NCBI RefSeq assembly: GCF_918797505.1 | Contig: NC_092793.1 | Location: 67,017,660 to 67,081,659, forward strand | Origin: Bemisia tabaci | Taxonomy: Eukaryota; Arthropoda; Insecta; Hemiptera; Aleyrodidae | Length of the DNA stretch: 64,000 nucleotides | Direction: 5' to 3' | In this document: positions 23,537 through 34,248 of the stretch, piece by piece | Position numbering within the stretch: the stretch's first letter is position 1 | Layout of the letters: the number at the start of each line of letters is the position of its first letter | Notes under the pieces: generated by a model | What the model was told of the DNA's origin: nothing | The model's input: only the letters and a program-made list of their open reading frames with translations | The model's database searches: none | Program-made: the position numbers and the translations under genes

Positions 23537-24315
23537 TGCCTGCCAAGAAACAAAGAAACATTTAAGTAAATATACAGGACATAAAGGAAAGGACCACAAG
23601 ATGCTGACAATGTATTTTGAACCCTTTAAAGAATCTGTATTGCTTTATCTGACAGCCCACGGTTGTAACTAAAGAAGTTATACTGCGTCTTCGTATCCTT
23701 AAGGTGGAAGATTGAAGGGCAGAAATGTGCAGATGAGACTGAGTTGGAATTGCGAACTTCTTTATCATTCATCAGATCAACATCTCGCCTCTTCTTCGCG
23801 AGAGAAGCGTACACACATTGCTGGATGGACAAAAGCTCCTTCATTTACACTAGATGCAACATGTGCAACGGATGAGAGGCAGTAAGTTTCATGAAGGCGT
23901 TCTGCGTCGTATTCGTATTATATCTAATTGGCCAAGATGCTTGCTTTATTTGACGTCTTGTCCTTTCTCAATTTTTCAAACCACAATAATTTTCCTTATT
24001 ATAAAAATTTAAAAAAGTGCACGAACGTTCTAAAAAACAACGATATTTCTTTTAATCGTGGAGAAGAATGCAGAAAAAATTGCAGGCATTCTTGATCATT
24101 TCCTCCAAAATTAGCCACGTTTAAGTGGTAAGTGGTCCATACGAATTATCCGCCCCTATTTCTGATAAAAGAGTGGCACTGAAAGGATAAAGATGCAGCA
24201 ACATTTAGAAATCATCCGATGAATTATATTATCAAAAGTGCTGACCATTATAGTCAATACACTATTTCCCCGGCATGAGTGATGCAACTGCTAGTGTGGT
24301 TTCACCAAGTATTCT

Positions 24316-24362
<47 letters not shown>

Positions 24363-24908
24363 GCACACTAATAGAATTGACGGTTTAGAATGTCGTGAAG
24401 AAATTGATTTGTAAGCTAAAAAATATATTTACTCAAGTTATTAAAAAGGAGAAGAAGAAAAAAAATTAAATAATTTCTGTCTTGAAATTATTGGAACTGT
24501 CTACTTAGGTGTACGTTGATCGAGACTTGAATAATACATTTTTGCACAAGACATATTTTAAAATTCATTGAGCGTAGACCACCAATCCCTCCTAAAGAGC
24601 TAGACACTCCAGTTTGCCCTCCACATCAAGCGGTTAAATCAAAAGATCACTAACCGTTCGTTTTTTGATGCAATCAATAGCGAATTGCCACTATTCACGT
24701 CATCACTCAGCTAAACTTAATTCTGCACGTCGTCTGAGCAAAAAATTCAACACGTAGGCTCCAGTAACGTCACTACGTCAAAAAGTTCCTCCAGGCAGTG
24801 TTCAAACACGTAAAATCAATGCTGATTAAGCTATCACTGGGTAATTCACTGTTACTGCTCACCAGATTGTAATTGTAAATCAGCTCTGATTCACACGAGC
24901 TCTTTATA
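23537..24908. other. 5' region of the Tmlhe gene; long poly(T), no second gene
   Basis: This should hold the 5' untranslated exon(s) and promoter, but I cannot place a transcription start. A run of about 40 T lies at 24318-24357. Overlapping antisense ORFs at 23562-23844 have no domain. Confidence 0.4.
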
Positions 24909-25129
24909 CAGGGTTATTCAAAAGTCACGCACCACTGGCCGTGAGAAGGGGTGGCCATTTGAAATTTTTAAGTTGCACCCCCCCCCCTTCCCCAGGAGGG
25001 GGTCAAAAACTGGAAAGTGCTTGAAAAAGTTTCCCACTCAATATGAGGAAAAACGTCACAAACCGCAAATCGATATCTTAATTAGAACTAAAGTTATGGC
25101 CAGTGGTGCGTGACTTTTGAATAACCCTG
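24909..25129. mobile_element. Mariner-type MITE, 221 bp, TA target duplication
   Basis: Starts CAGGGTTATTCAAAAGTCAC and ends 'GTGACTTTTGAATAACCCTG', inverted repeats of about 33 bp reaching 'CACCACTGGCC'. TA flanks both sides (24907-24908 and 25130-25131), the mariner/Tc1 signature. The interior has a C-run and no ORF. A truncated right-hand portion recurs at 28561-28645 as part of the large duplication. Confidence 0.93.
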
Positions 25130-26490
25130 TATGTCGATTTGATAAAGCTAGCACGTGTGTAAGCACGCTGAGCTAAGTTGAATCATCGTTGTTACGGTCA
25201 AGATGAAAACATTTGAGATGACGATAATAATTTTGAGAATCCCGGTCTCCATCCTCCAAATGGTCTTAATTGAATTAAAAGAAACTATCTGCATTGTGTA
25301 ATTAGTCCTATCATGCATGTATTCTAATGAGTTTCAGATCCCATTCTACCATTAAGAATGATCCATTTGATTGGAATGCATTCAAATATGCGTTGTCCAG
25401 GTTCCCCAACACACCGGAGTTAGTATTGAGGTCGCAAAAGGGATTCTTCCTTTCATCAAATCGGATCTAAATAAAAACAATGCCGTAACTCAGAGATGCA
25501 AAGTGAACTTTCACGGAATAAACAGTCTGCTGGAAAATGAAGTTTCACTCTCTGTGAAATTTCAACGATTTTCCAGGGGGCTTATGCAACCCGGAACAAT
25601 TATCCGAGAATTTTTAAGAAACTTGGACTCATGAATTCCCTTCCCACCCTCCCCCCCCCCCCCCAAAAAAAAATAAGGCATCACAGTTTTTAAGCGTTTC
25701 ATAAATTTCGGAGTCCGATTGCAGAAGTTTTAAACCATGTCATAAAATTTCACGAAATTTCATTATGAAATTGAAGTTAATAAAGTTTCATGCCGTATAA
25801 TCTCTTTCAAATCCTACCAGTCAGACTATGACGTGACTCTATTATAGTGTCTGAAAATGAAAATGGAAATTGAGGCCGTGAGGCTCATCAAATTTCAAAA
25901 AGGCCGAATGAATTTTACAGAACTTGAAAATCGTCAAACATTTTCAAAAGTAATAATAATAATAAAGTAATTATATGGTAGTAAAAACAAGAAGCATAAG
26001 AAAAATAGTAAACGCTTTCGTTGGTGCCTCCTCTTAAAGAGATATGGTAGCATATCGATAGTTAAAGTGAGAAACCTCGCACCTCCGTTTGCAACTTCGC
26101 AGACTTTAATTCATTTTAAACTCTTTATTTGTTCCTTTTGTGGAAAACTAGTCGGGGTAATTTCTTGAAATCATCTTTGATTTCTCTTATCTTTTGGCCG
26201 AATATTCGGTGTACATTTCAAGCCATAATATCGGCTAGTTTTCCTTCATAAAAATAAAACAGGAGCGGAAATTTTGGCAAATCGCAATAGAGATACGTGG
26301 TTTTGCACATTGGCCATCGATATTTGAAGACGGCACGTGACTTCAGAGGCTGAATCTTTGTATCATTTAAAAATCCAATTAATGGTGAAGTAGGAGATAA
26401 GATAGATGAGCGATTATCACAGATGCTTAAGATTATTCTTCAACGAAACAGTGACGACGCACAAAAAACGCCTTCATTGTGAAAAGATAC
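25045..26490. repeat. 1,446-bp direct duplication, copy 1
   Basis: Matches 28561-30006 base for base wherever I compared, at a constant offset of 3,516 bp. The only difference I saw is the C/A homopolymer at about 25651 (14 C then 9 A, against 13 C then 10 A). It starts inside the MITE 24909-25129 and ends at the left boundary of the Tigger element. The identical 87-codon ORF in both copies (25371 and 28887) has no domain and is not called as a gene. Confidence 0.95.
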
Positions 26491-28560
26491 AGTGGGCGCC
26501 GCTTATTGTGGTCAACTTGGGCCGGGCCACTTTGATCACATTAAACGGCTGATTATAAAAAGCGAAAAAAAAAAAGTGAAGTTACTCACGATGATTTTGT
26601 CCCGACTGTTGACCGTCCCTTGTTCAGCACGCCTTCGTTTTCTCTTAAGAACACCCGCACACTCACGCACTAAATTTAAAAGCCGTAATAATTTTTTTAA
26701 AAGCCGTAAAAATTAAAAAGTACATAGTAAAAAGATAAAAACTCAATGTTTTAAAACAATCATTTAAAGAAAGAGTCAATAGTAGCTTGTTTTGTATTGT
26801 CTCGTAACAAAGCATTCACGAATGATTCATACTGATACTGAACTTCGAAGTTTTCAGCCAACGATTGAACGCCGCGTCTTAAAGTGGCCAAAGCATTGCG
26901 CATTTCTCTGTTAGATGGTGGTGGTAGTGGAGGCTCTTTTTCATCGGTGTCTGAGATCTGCTCCTCCTCCTCATGTTTTTGGAGAATTTGGACGCATATA
27001 TCTTCCTCAGTAGGCACTGAACAAATTTTCTCGGTTTCTTCGAGAGCAAAAAGTTCTTCAAAGTCGTCAGTTGTGGGCACAGAAGGGGCGTCTATTTCAA
27101 TGGGCGTTTTGCAGAAGCCAGCCTTTCTAAAGCAGTTACGAATTGTTTTTTCGCTTGTTTTATCCCAAGCCTCCCTGATTTGGTGAATAGAATCTAGAAG
27201 ATCGGTTTTTTTTGCTATTGCAGCAGATGAAAACTCCGCAAGATCTCCGTCTAATTCGTCTATTATTCTTTCGCGCATTTCGTGTCTATAGTAAGACTTG
27301 AAAGCTTTGATAATTCCCTGATCGCAAGGCTGTATCAGGGATGTGGTGTTCGCGGGTAAAAATTGAACTTTTATGTGTTTCAGAGGAAGGGCTCCAACAT
27401 TGTGTGCTGTGCAGTTATCGATAAGCAGGAGTATGTTTCGGTCTAAGGATTCATCCCAATCAGTTAACCACTTACTAAACAGATCTTTAGTCATCCAAGC
27501 CTTAGCAGAGGAGGTGTAATCAGCTGGCAATTTCTTGACGTTTTTTAAACAACGTGGCATTTTGCTTTTACCGATCACTAGCAGACGCTTCTTTTCACCG
27601 GTCATGCTAACGCAACAAAGAATCGTTATTCTGTCTTTGCATGATTTGCTTCCTTTTGCTGTTTCATTTTTTAACACGTACGTATGCTCCGGTAAAGCTC
27701 TGAAATAGAGCGCAGTTTCATCTGCATTATAAACATCACTTGGTGCGTACTCAGACAATATTCTGGGCCACTCCTCAGTCAAAAAATTTCCCGCTGCAGT
27801 AGAGTCTGCGTCACGTGCCTCCCCGTGCGGTTTTTTAAACTCAATGCCTTCTCTCTTCAACCAACGATTAAACCAACCATCCGTTGCGACAAAACCTTCA
27901 ATTCCCAGTCTTTTAGCTAAAGACTCGGCTTTTTGGCGCATGATAGGACCGTTTACACGAGCATCTTTCTCGCGCACTTGCACAAACCACTCTTTTAATG
28001 CTTGTTCAACTTGCACATTTTTACCGTGCCGCACACGTTTACGCGCACTTCCTTCATTTTTTTCCACCGGCTTCTTCTCGATTTCATACCGATTCTTTAC
28101 GAGTTTACACAAAGTAGACTGCGGTATTTGTAACTTCTGCGCAGCATCCCGCTGATTTTTATTCAAAAGTTTGTCGTAATCCTGTAGAATTTGTTTCTTT
28201 TCTGCCGTGGTTAAGTCTCTTCGACGTTTCCTTGAGTCCGCCTCCATAGCTTCAGTCAAAAAATAAAACTTTAAAAACGGCAATAAAACTTTAAAATGGG
28301 GAAACACTGAACTGTACGGACGCGATGCGAGTCTAATAACCGCGCGGAAGGCACTGATTAGGTGTGTCTGTCAACAAAAATAAGCTCTCACACCAGGTAA
28401 GTGCTGATAAGGCTCCGGATTCCCGATCACAATATGCGGCCGGCGAACACAATACGCGGCGGATTTCGTATGGAATTGGATGTTGCCGGTCCGTTCCGCG
28501 AGAAATGATTCCATTATGCGGCCGATTCTATTAACCACGTTTCTAATAAGCGGCGCCCAC
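26490..28560 (-). mobile_element. Tigger/pogo DNA transposon, 2,071 bp, nearly complete
   Basis: The left end CAGTGGGCGCCGCTTATT follows a TA (26488-26489). The right end is AATAAGCGGCGCCCAC, so the terminal repeats are identical over 16 bp, but the last two bases (TG) and the TA expected at the right are missing. It encodes one long transposase on the minus strand and is flanked on both sides by the 1,446-bp duplication. The intact ORF suggests recent activity. Confidence 0.93.
26760..28247 (-). CDS. Pogo/Tigger transposase (CENP-B-like, DDD)
   Basis: Cuts and rejoins the element's terminal repeats at TA sites. Counted from the ATG at 28247 (495 residues), an N-terminal psq/CENP-B-type helix-turn-helix lies at about 1-55 ('TAEKKQILQDYDKLLNK'), a second Tc5/CENP-B helix-turn-helix at about 76-137, and the catalytic core follows. 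Catalytic aspartates are D176 (YNADET), D277 (LLIDNCTAH) and D309 (IQPCDQG), spaced DD32D as in Tigger. The open frame extends upstream to 28307 (515 residues), but the added segment is hydrophobic and the MEADSRKRRR start fits the family better. The C-terminal part is acidic and ends 'ATIDSFFK', a typical Tigger tail. No stop or frameshift breaks it. Confidence 0.95.
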   Translation of the reverse strand: MEADSRKRRRDLTTAEKKQILQDYDKLLNKNQRDAAQKLQIPQSTLCKLVKNRYEIEKKPVEKNEGSARKRVRHGKNVQVEQALKEWFVQVREKDARVNGPIMRQKAESLAKRLGIEGFVATDGWFNRWLKREGIEFKKPHGEARDADSTAAGNFLTEEWPRILSEYAPSDVYNADETALYFRALPEHTYVLKNETAKGSKSCKDRITILCCVSMTGEKKRLLVIGKSKMPRCLKNVKKLPADYTSSAKAWMTKDLFSKWLTDWDESLDRNILLLIDNCTAHNVGALPLKHIKVQFLPANTTSLIQPCDQGIIKAFKSYYRHEMRERIIDELDGDLAEFSSAAIAKKTDLLDSIHQIREAWDKTSEKTIRNCFRKAGFCKTPIEIDAPSVPTTDDFEELFALEETEKICSVPTEEDICVQILQKHEEEEQISDTDEKEPPLPPPSNREMRNALATLRRGVQSLAENFEVQYQYESFVNALLRDNTKQATIDSFFK

Positions 28561-30006
28561 GAGGAAAAACGTCACAAACCGCAAATCGATATCTTAATTA
28601 GAACTAAAGTTATGGCCAGTGGTGCGTGACTTTTGAATAACCCTGTATGTCGATTTGATAAAGCTAGCACGTGTGTAAGCACGCTGAGCTAAGTTGAATC
28701 ATCGTTGTTACGGTCAAGATGAAAACATTTGAGATGACGATAATAATTTTGAGAATCCCGGTCTCCATCCTCCAAATGGTCTTAATTGAATTAAAAGAAA
28801 CTATCTGCATTGTGTAATTAGTCCTATCATGCATGTATTCTAATGAGTTTCAGATCCCATTCTACCATTAAGAATGATCCATTTGATTGGAATGCATTCA
28901 AATATGCGTTGTCCAGGTTCCCCAACACACCGGAGTTAGTATTGAGGTCGCAAAAGGGATTCTTCCTTTCATCAAATCGGATCTAAATAAAAACAATGCC
29001 GTAACTCAGAGATGCAAAGTGAACTTTCACGGAATAAACAGTCTGCTGGAAAATGAAGTTTCACTCTCTGTGAAATTTCAACGATTTTCCAGGGGGCTTA
29101 TGCAACCCGGAACAATTATCCGAGAATTTTTAAGAAACTTGGACTCATGAATTCCCTTCCCACCCTCCCCCCCCCCCCCAAAAAAAAAATAAGGCATCAC
29201 AGTTTTTAAGCGTTTCATAAATTTCGGAGTCCGATTGCAGAAGTTTTAAACCATGTCATAAAATTTCACGAAATTTCATTATGAAATTGAAGTTAATAAA
29301 GTTTCATGCCGTATAATCTCTTTCAAATCCTACCAGTCAGACTATGACGTGACTCTATTATAGTGTCTGAAAATGAAAATGGAAATTGAGGCCGTGAGGC
29401 TCATCAAATTTCAAAAAGGCCGAATGAATTTTACAGAACTTGAAAATCGTCAAACATTTTCAAAAGTAATAATAATAATAAAGTAATTATATGGTAGTAA
29501 AAACAAGAAGCATAAGAAAAATAGTAAACGCTTTCGTTGGTGCCTCCTCTTAAAGAGATATGGTAGCATATCGATAGTTAAAGTGAGAAACCTCGCACCT
29601 CCGTTTGCAACTTCGCAGACTTTAATTCATTTTAAACTCTTTATTTGTTCCTTTTGTGGAAAACTAGTCGGGGTAATTTCTTGAAATCATCTTTGATTTC
29701 TCTTATCTTTTGGCCGAATATTCGGTGTACATTTCAAGCCATAATATCGGCTAGTTTTCCTTCATAAAAATAAAACAGGAGCGGAAATTTTGGCAAATCG
29801 CAATAGAGATACGTGGTTTTGCACATTGGCCATCGATATTTGAAGACGGCACGTGACTTCAGAGGCTGAATCTTTGTATCATTTAAAAATCCAATTAATG
29901 GTGAAGTAGGAGATAAGATAGATGAGCGATTATCACAGATGCTTAAGATTATTCTTCAACGAAACAGTGACGACGCACAAAAAACGCCTTCATTGTGAAA
30001 AGATAC
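28561..30006. repeat. 1,446-bp direct duplication, copy 2
   Basis: Second copy of 25045-26490, abutting the truncated right end of the Tigger element. At its far end AAAGATACTTCC continues without any Tigger, exactly as an unoccupied insertion site would look. Confidence 0.95.
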
Positions 30007-30195
30007 TTCCTAGCGTGGCCTCAGAGGCCGAATAGTTGCATCATTTAAAAACCCTATCATCAGCGTAGCAGCCCACAAATTAGCAAGTAATGCGGATGCC
30101 TGGCATCATTCTTTAACGGAGAATGATGATTCATTAAAAACGCCCTCGCTGTGAAAAAATATTTCCTAGCGTGGCCTCCGAGGCCGAATACTTTG
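29846..30195. repeat. Diverged tandem repeat, period about 160 bp
   Basis: Blocks starting at about 29846, 30012 and 30167 share 'GCGTGGCCTC.GAGGCCGAAT' (first block diverged), 'ATCATTTAAAAA' and 'AAAAACGCC.TC..TGTGAAAA'. The first block is also present in duplication copy 1. Confidence 0.65.
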
Positions 30196-30212
30196 AAACT
30201 TGGATGATGTCC

Positions 30213-30886
30213 CTAGGTCAAAGGGAGCTACTTTTTGCAGCCCTAAAATTTTCAGGTATGGCCCCCTCGGAGAGCAACGGACCCCAACTTTTTTTTCAAA
30301 TGGGAGGGCACTCCCTTCCCCTTCCCCCTCCTAGTGATATACCTCGCTCCAAAAAACATAAGAAAAAACTTTTCGCGCAAACGTGAAGTCATTATCTTAA
30401 ACCATTTTAAAAAAAGTGCAATATGCTCGAAAATTGATACCTTGAGCTTTTGACGATGGATTTGCCTGAAACTCGGCATTAAAAGAAAAAAAATTGACCT
30501 CCAACAAATGGAAAACTCAAATTTTTTCAAATGGCTAAACATTTTTCTTTTCCCCCTCAAAATCTAACTTCAAATTCGTTTTCGTCGTGCGCATAAATAC
30601 CTTTTGACACCGAGTTTCGGGCAAATCCATCGACTAACACCGGTGCCAATTTTTGGTCACTCTGAATTTTAAACGGCTGCTATTTTGAAGTGGTTTGAGA
30701 TGACCTCAGGTTGGCGCAAAAAGTCTCCTTTTTTATGTTCTTTTGAATGAGGTCACACCGGGGGGGGGGGGGGGGGGAAGTCCTCTCCGTTTAAAAGAAA
30801 ATAAAAGAAACTTGCCCTCCCACCCTCAGGAGCTTCCTGAAAATTTTAAAGAGACCATAAAGTAGCTCCTTTTGACCTGAGGAGCT
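30213..30886. repeat. Inverted-repeat-bounded element, about 0.67 kb
   Basis: 'AGGTCAAAGGGAGCTACTTT' at about 30215 and 'AAAGTAGCTCCTTTTGACCT' at about 30860 are inverted copies, with 'AAAATTTTCAGG' mirrored just inside. A G-run near 30762 and several short ORFs lie between them. No transposase; type not determined. Confidence 0.6.
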
Positions 30887-32320
30887 TGAAGTTTGAATTT
30901 TTACCACCATTAGGTACAAAGTTATAGGGGGGTGGAAAGAGCTTCTGGATCAACCTGAATATGTAGCGATTCTTATTATATGGATAGCGACCCGTACGTG
31001 CTTCGCACGTATGAAACATACAATCAGAGAAATCAGAATTCATCTCACAATAATCAATAATCAGTAGGACATGAATCGTTGCGATGTATTATACGACATT
31101 ATAATGCGGCATTACTATTATAATGCATTATATAATGGATTATATGCATTATAAACCATTATTACCACGTGGGAATGAAATGTTGCAGAATGAATTGAAA
31201 AGCATGTTGGCAAAATTTATTACAAACATAGTATAACATGTAGGTACATAACATAAAGGTAATACAAGTTAAATGATTAGAGCGTGTATATTTTATTACA
31301 TTATAGGTATATTATAATCATTTTTGTCATTTGTTGGAAATTTTGATAGTTTAAAATTTGATAGTTTGAAATTTGATAGTTTGAAATTTGATAGTTGATA
31401 GTTTGATAGTTGAAAATGTTGGCACTTTATTTAGTTAAGGTGATTTGTAGAAATAGTTACTCCAAAAAATCATGTTAAAGCAGAGAAGTACGGCAATGAC
31501 GTAAGGACGTTTTCATTGCCATACTGCAAGGAAAAATTTCCGTCCGCAATCCGAGCAATTCCAAAAGGAAAAAAACATATATATAAAAAAAGAATGATCA
31601 CATAGAAACATTCACATACAAATCCATCCCTACCGAATATGTGAATGGCTTCGACATCATCTTGAGATACTATTCGGAAATCTTCAAATTTAGACGAATC
31701 AGCTTCATACAAAACAAATATCAAAAAACGAATTTAGAAAATTGGTGCCCTCCGGTCTGAAATAACTTTATAGACCATTGAAAAGCCTTATGCAAAATGT
31801 CAACTTTAAAATCGAATTTTTAGGGGTCCCGCCCGCACTGACCCTAAACATTAACGTGAATATTCCATGAGAATTTGCCGGAAATTTTTCAACAATGATT
31901 TTCTTGGCGGGGTGTGACAATATTATTGATTTTCTTTTTTAAAATAAGGGCGTTAAAGTTGGTTTGAGTTAAAAAGATTCCTGCTTGGCACGAAAGGCTA
32001 GGGTTGACAGAAAATCCTTCGGCGCGTGGGGAGTGCGGCGAGTCTGCAGAAAGGAAACCTCGATGTTCCCGACTGAGCACCAAACAGTTGGCGATGGAAA
32101 TTCCATATGAATAACGTAAAAATAAAATGACAAAAAAAACATATGTGAGCAGTTGCGGAATTTCCCGTTTCCACAGTACACGAACAGAACTCTCCGACCG
32201 CTGAGAAAGATCCGGCAACACCGCAACACTCGAACAATCGGGACGGTAGCCGTAGAAACGCTCGTTCCGTATACGCAACAAAAGGGCGACCGAGCTCCGG
32301 TCGTCGTTTCAGAGTAGACC
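30887..32320. other. Intergenic, AT-rich simple repeats
   Basis: Around 31085-31160 the word 'ATTATAATGC' and its complement recur as imperfect palindromes. At about 31335-31412 a 15-bp unit (TTTGATAGTTTGAAA) repeats about five times. No gene or element boundary was recognised. Confidence 0.5.
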
Positions 32321-32936
32321 ATCAGAGTAGCCGCGACGCCTACGCGGAGGGACTCGCGGCGCCCCCCCCCCCCCCCCCCCCGCCAAAGCCGTCCGAAGGC
32401 CAGCTCCGCCGAACGCGCAACGAATGAAGGGACCGCACGGCAAAAACGCGGCCCCGATCGACCGACGAGGAGGGCGCAGAAACGAATTTCCCAGAAACGT
32501 TCGAAGGGCACCAGCGCCTCCCCGGATCGCCGGATCACGATACCCGCCCTTATCGGACGTCGGCACCGTAGGACCCGTCCGCAGACGGAACCACGAGCCC
32601 GGGGGACGAACGGGGAGGTACGAAGTGACCGTTACAAGGAATCGGCCGACGGAACGGTCCGAGGGGCACCGCGCCCCCCGGAAGCGCAAAAAAACGAAAC
32701 GGCCGGAGGGACAAGGAGCCGATAGCCGGGACGCGACCGCACGTCGAAGCGCGACCGGAAAGACGCGCGCCAGGCCGAGGGACGGGCGAAAAACGGAACC
32801 ACCCCCGGGGCCCGTAGCAACCCCCCTGGGGGTGGGAACGGGAAAACCCGCGGGGGGAACGGAGACCCGGCCGCGAGGGGTCCGCCGAACGAACATCAAG
32901 GGAGCGGGACGCGCTGGGACGGCGTTATTATAGACG
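32320..32936. other. GC-rich island of unknown origin upstream of staufen
   Basis: Strikingly GC- and CpG-rich against AT-rich surroundings, with an 18-C run near 32365. Both strands stay open (213 codons minus, 169 codons plus), which follows from few stop codons in GC-rich sequence; the translations are R/P/G-rich with no domain. Before the hAT-like insertion this DNA directly abutted the staufen promoter, so it may be promoter-associated. An rDNA spacer fragment or foreign insert is an alternative. Confidence 0.5.
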
Positions 32937-33640
32937 CAGGCCCGCCACATCCCATCTCGGGCCCTGGTACCAGTTTTAAGGTCCGGGCCCCAAGCACGGA
33001 GGGGGGGGGGGTCCGAGGGGCATCCCCCGAGAAATTGTAGAATTTATACGACTAATCGGACGCATTTTGAAGCTTCCATGAAGAATTTTTCCATCAATTT
33101 CTGCGGAATAATTATTTTTTTTTTTTTTTAATTTTTTTTATACTTTCAGCACATAATACTTGCGAATTGTTACATTCAAAACATATGGAAAATTTTTATT
33201 TTTTTTTTTTTGGGGGGGGGGGGCATATGATACTATTTTCAGTTCTAAGAGGGCCAGGCCCCCCTGGACTCCCCCTTCGTTTGTCCATGGCAAGGGAGTT
33301 GAGCCATTAGCCATTGAAGTCGAGGATGCCCAGACTGGAGCATCTGACGACGGAAGAAAATGAAACGCAGTTACTACAAATATCCCTCTGTACTGAAAAT
33401 CTTGAAAATAGATAGAAATTTTCCAAGAAGTATACTTCTTTGAAAATTTAAGAAGAATTCTACAGTGCCCCAGCGTGTTTCTGAAAATCTATTCATCTTT
33501 TGCGAAATTTTTAGGGTAAATGTTTCACATTTTCTTACGAAACAAGGGTTGCATGTGAATTCGTAGTGGTTTTTCAAGGGTAACATGGCCCCGGTACCAG
33601 GGACCCAGTATCCCCCCCCCCCCCCCTTGTGGCGGGTCTG
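32937..33640 (-). mobile_element. hAT-like non-autonomous element, 704 bp (copy 2)
   Basis: Ends CAGGCCCGCCACA and TGTGGCGGGTCTG (one mismatch) and is flanked by a perfect 8-bp target duplication, TATAGACG at 32929-32936 and 33641-33648, diagnostic of the hAT superfamily. Homologous along its length to 13515-14214, in opposite orientation. Internal G/C runs differ in length. No ORF of significance. Confidence 0.95.
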
Positions 33641-33668
33641 TATAGACGACCCGCATCTCGTACCCGCA

Positions 33669-33676
33669 TGACGTCA
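33669..33676. promoter_or_regulatory. Perfect CRE palindrome (TGACGTCA)
   Basis: The full 8-bp cAMP-response element consensus bound by CREB/ATF bZIP proteins, about 220 bp upstream of the staufen 5' splice donor and 20 bp downstream of the hAT-like target duplication. Its location in the presumed promoter is suggestive; function is inferred. Confidence 0.55.
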
Positions 33677-33699
33677 CGTAGCATCGGATATAATTTTAA

Positions 33700-33899
33700 A
33701 AATGGCAGCCGAAAGCGAAATGCGGCCATCTCAATGTTAGTGCATCTGTGTCTGTCTGTCCGGTGTCCGGTGATCCGGTGAATGAATCTGAGTCTGAGTC
33801 CGGCGTCTCATTTTGTACTTTCCATTACATTCCGCCGAATTTTGTTTTTTAATTTCTTCAATTCAATGTCTTACCATTATAATTAATCCTAGCCTATTG
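33700..33899 (+). other. stau: Candidate staufen 5' untranslated exon
   Basis: A region beginning near 'GGCAGCCGAAAGCG', with repetitive 'GTCTGTCTGTCCGGTGTCCG' text, ends at a strong splice donor (CCTATTG|GTGAGT, exon end 33899). It would splice to the acceptor TTCATTTCTAG|CTACAATGG ahead of the initiator ATG. The transcription start is approximate. Confidence 0.55.
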
Positions 33900-34248
33900 G
33901 TGAGTTTCTAGCTTTGCCTACTTATGTTACCGCTTATGTTCTTAAGTTCGTCCTCATTAACTGTGTCTTAGTGTTCACTCCATGTTCTGAAAACTACAGA
34001 TAATTGTTTTGTAAGTGACTTGGATCTTCAATTTTCATGCCAAGTACCATCACCATTCCGACTATAAGTCCAATTATTGCGATTTCTTACTACGATCGAT
34101 TGTCATGACAATCATTCTCACAGGTTAACACCCAACATTTCTCCTAAGTTGTCACTGTACAGTGTCCAGTGTCCTCTCAGTTCTCAACTTGTCCTTTCTT
34201 GCGCATCATCCATTCATATTTAAACCACTAACTTCATTTCTAGCTACA

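Noticed and set aside
25371..29150. Two identical 87-codon ORFs (25371-25634 and 28887-29150) as a conserved duplicated gene
   Set aside because: They are identical only because the whole 1,446-bp block is duplicated. No domain, splice context or coding bias was seen.
31335..31412. Regular short repeats as a CRISPR array
   Set aside because: The 15-bp units are directly adjacent with no unique spacers, and the DNA is eukaryotic, so this is a microsatellite-type tandem repeat.
32309..32950. 213-codon (minus) and 169-codon (plus) overlapping ORFs as genes
   Set aside because: They mirror each other in GC-rich DNA where stop codons are rare, the products are R/P/G-rich without domains, and a long C-run inside would be hard to keep in frame.
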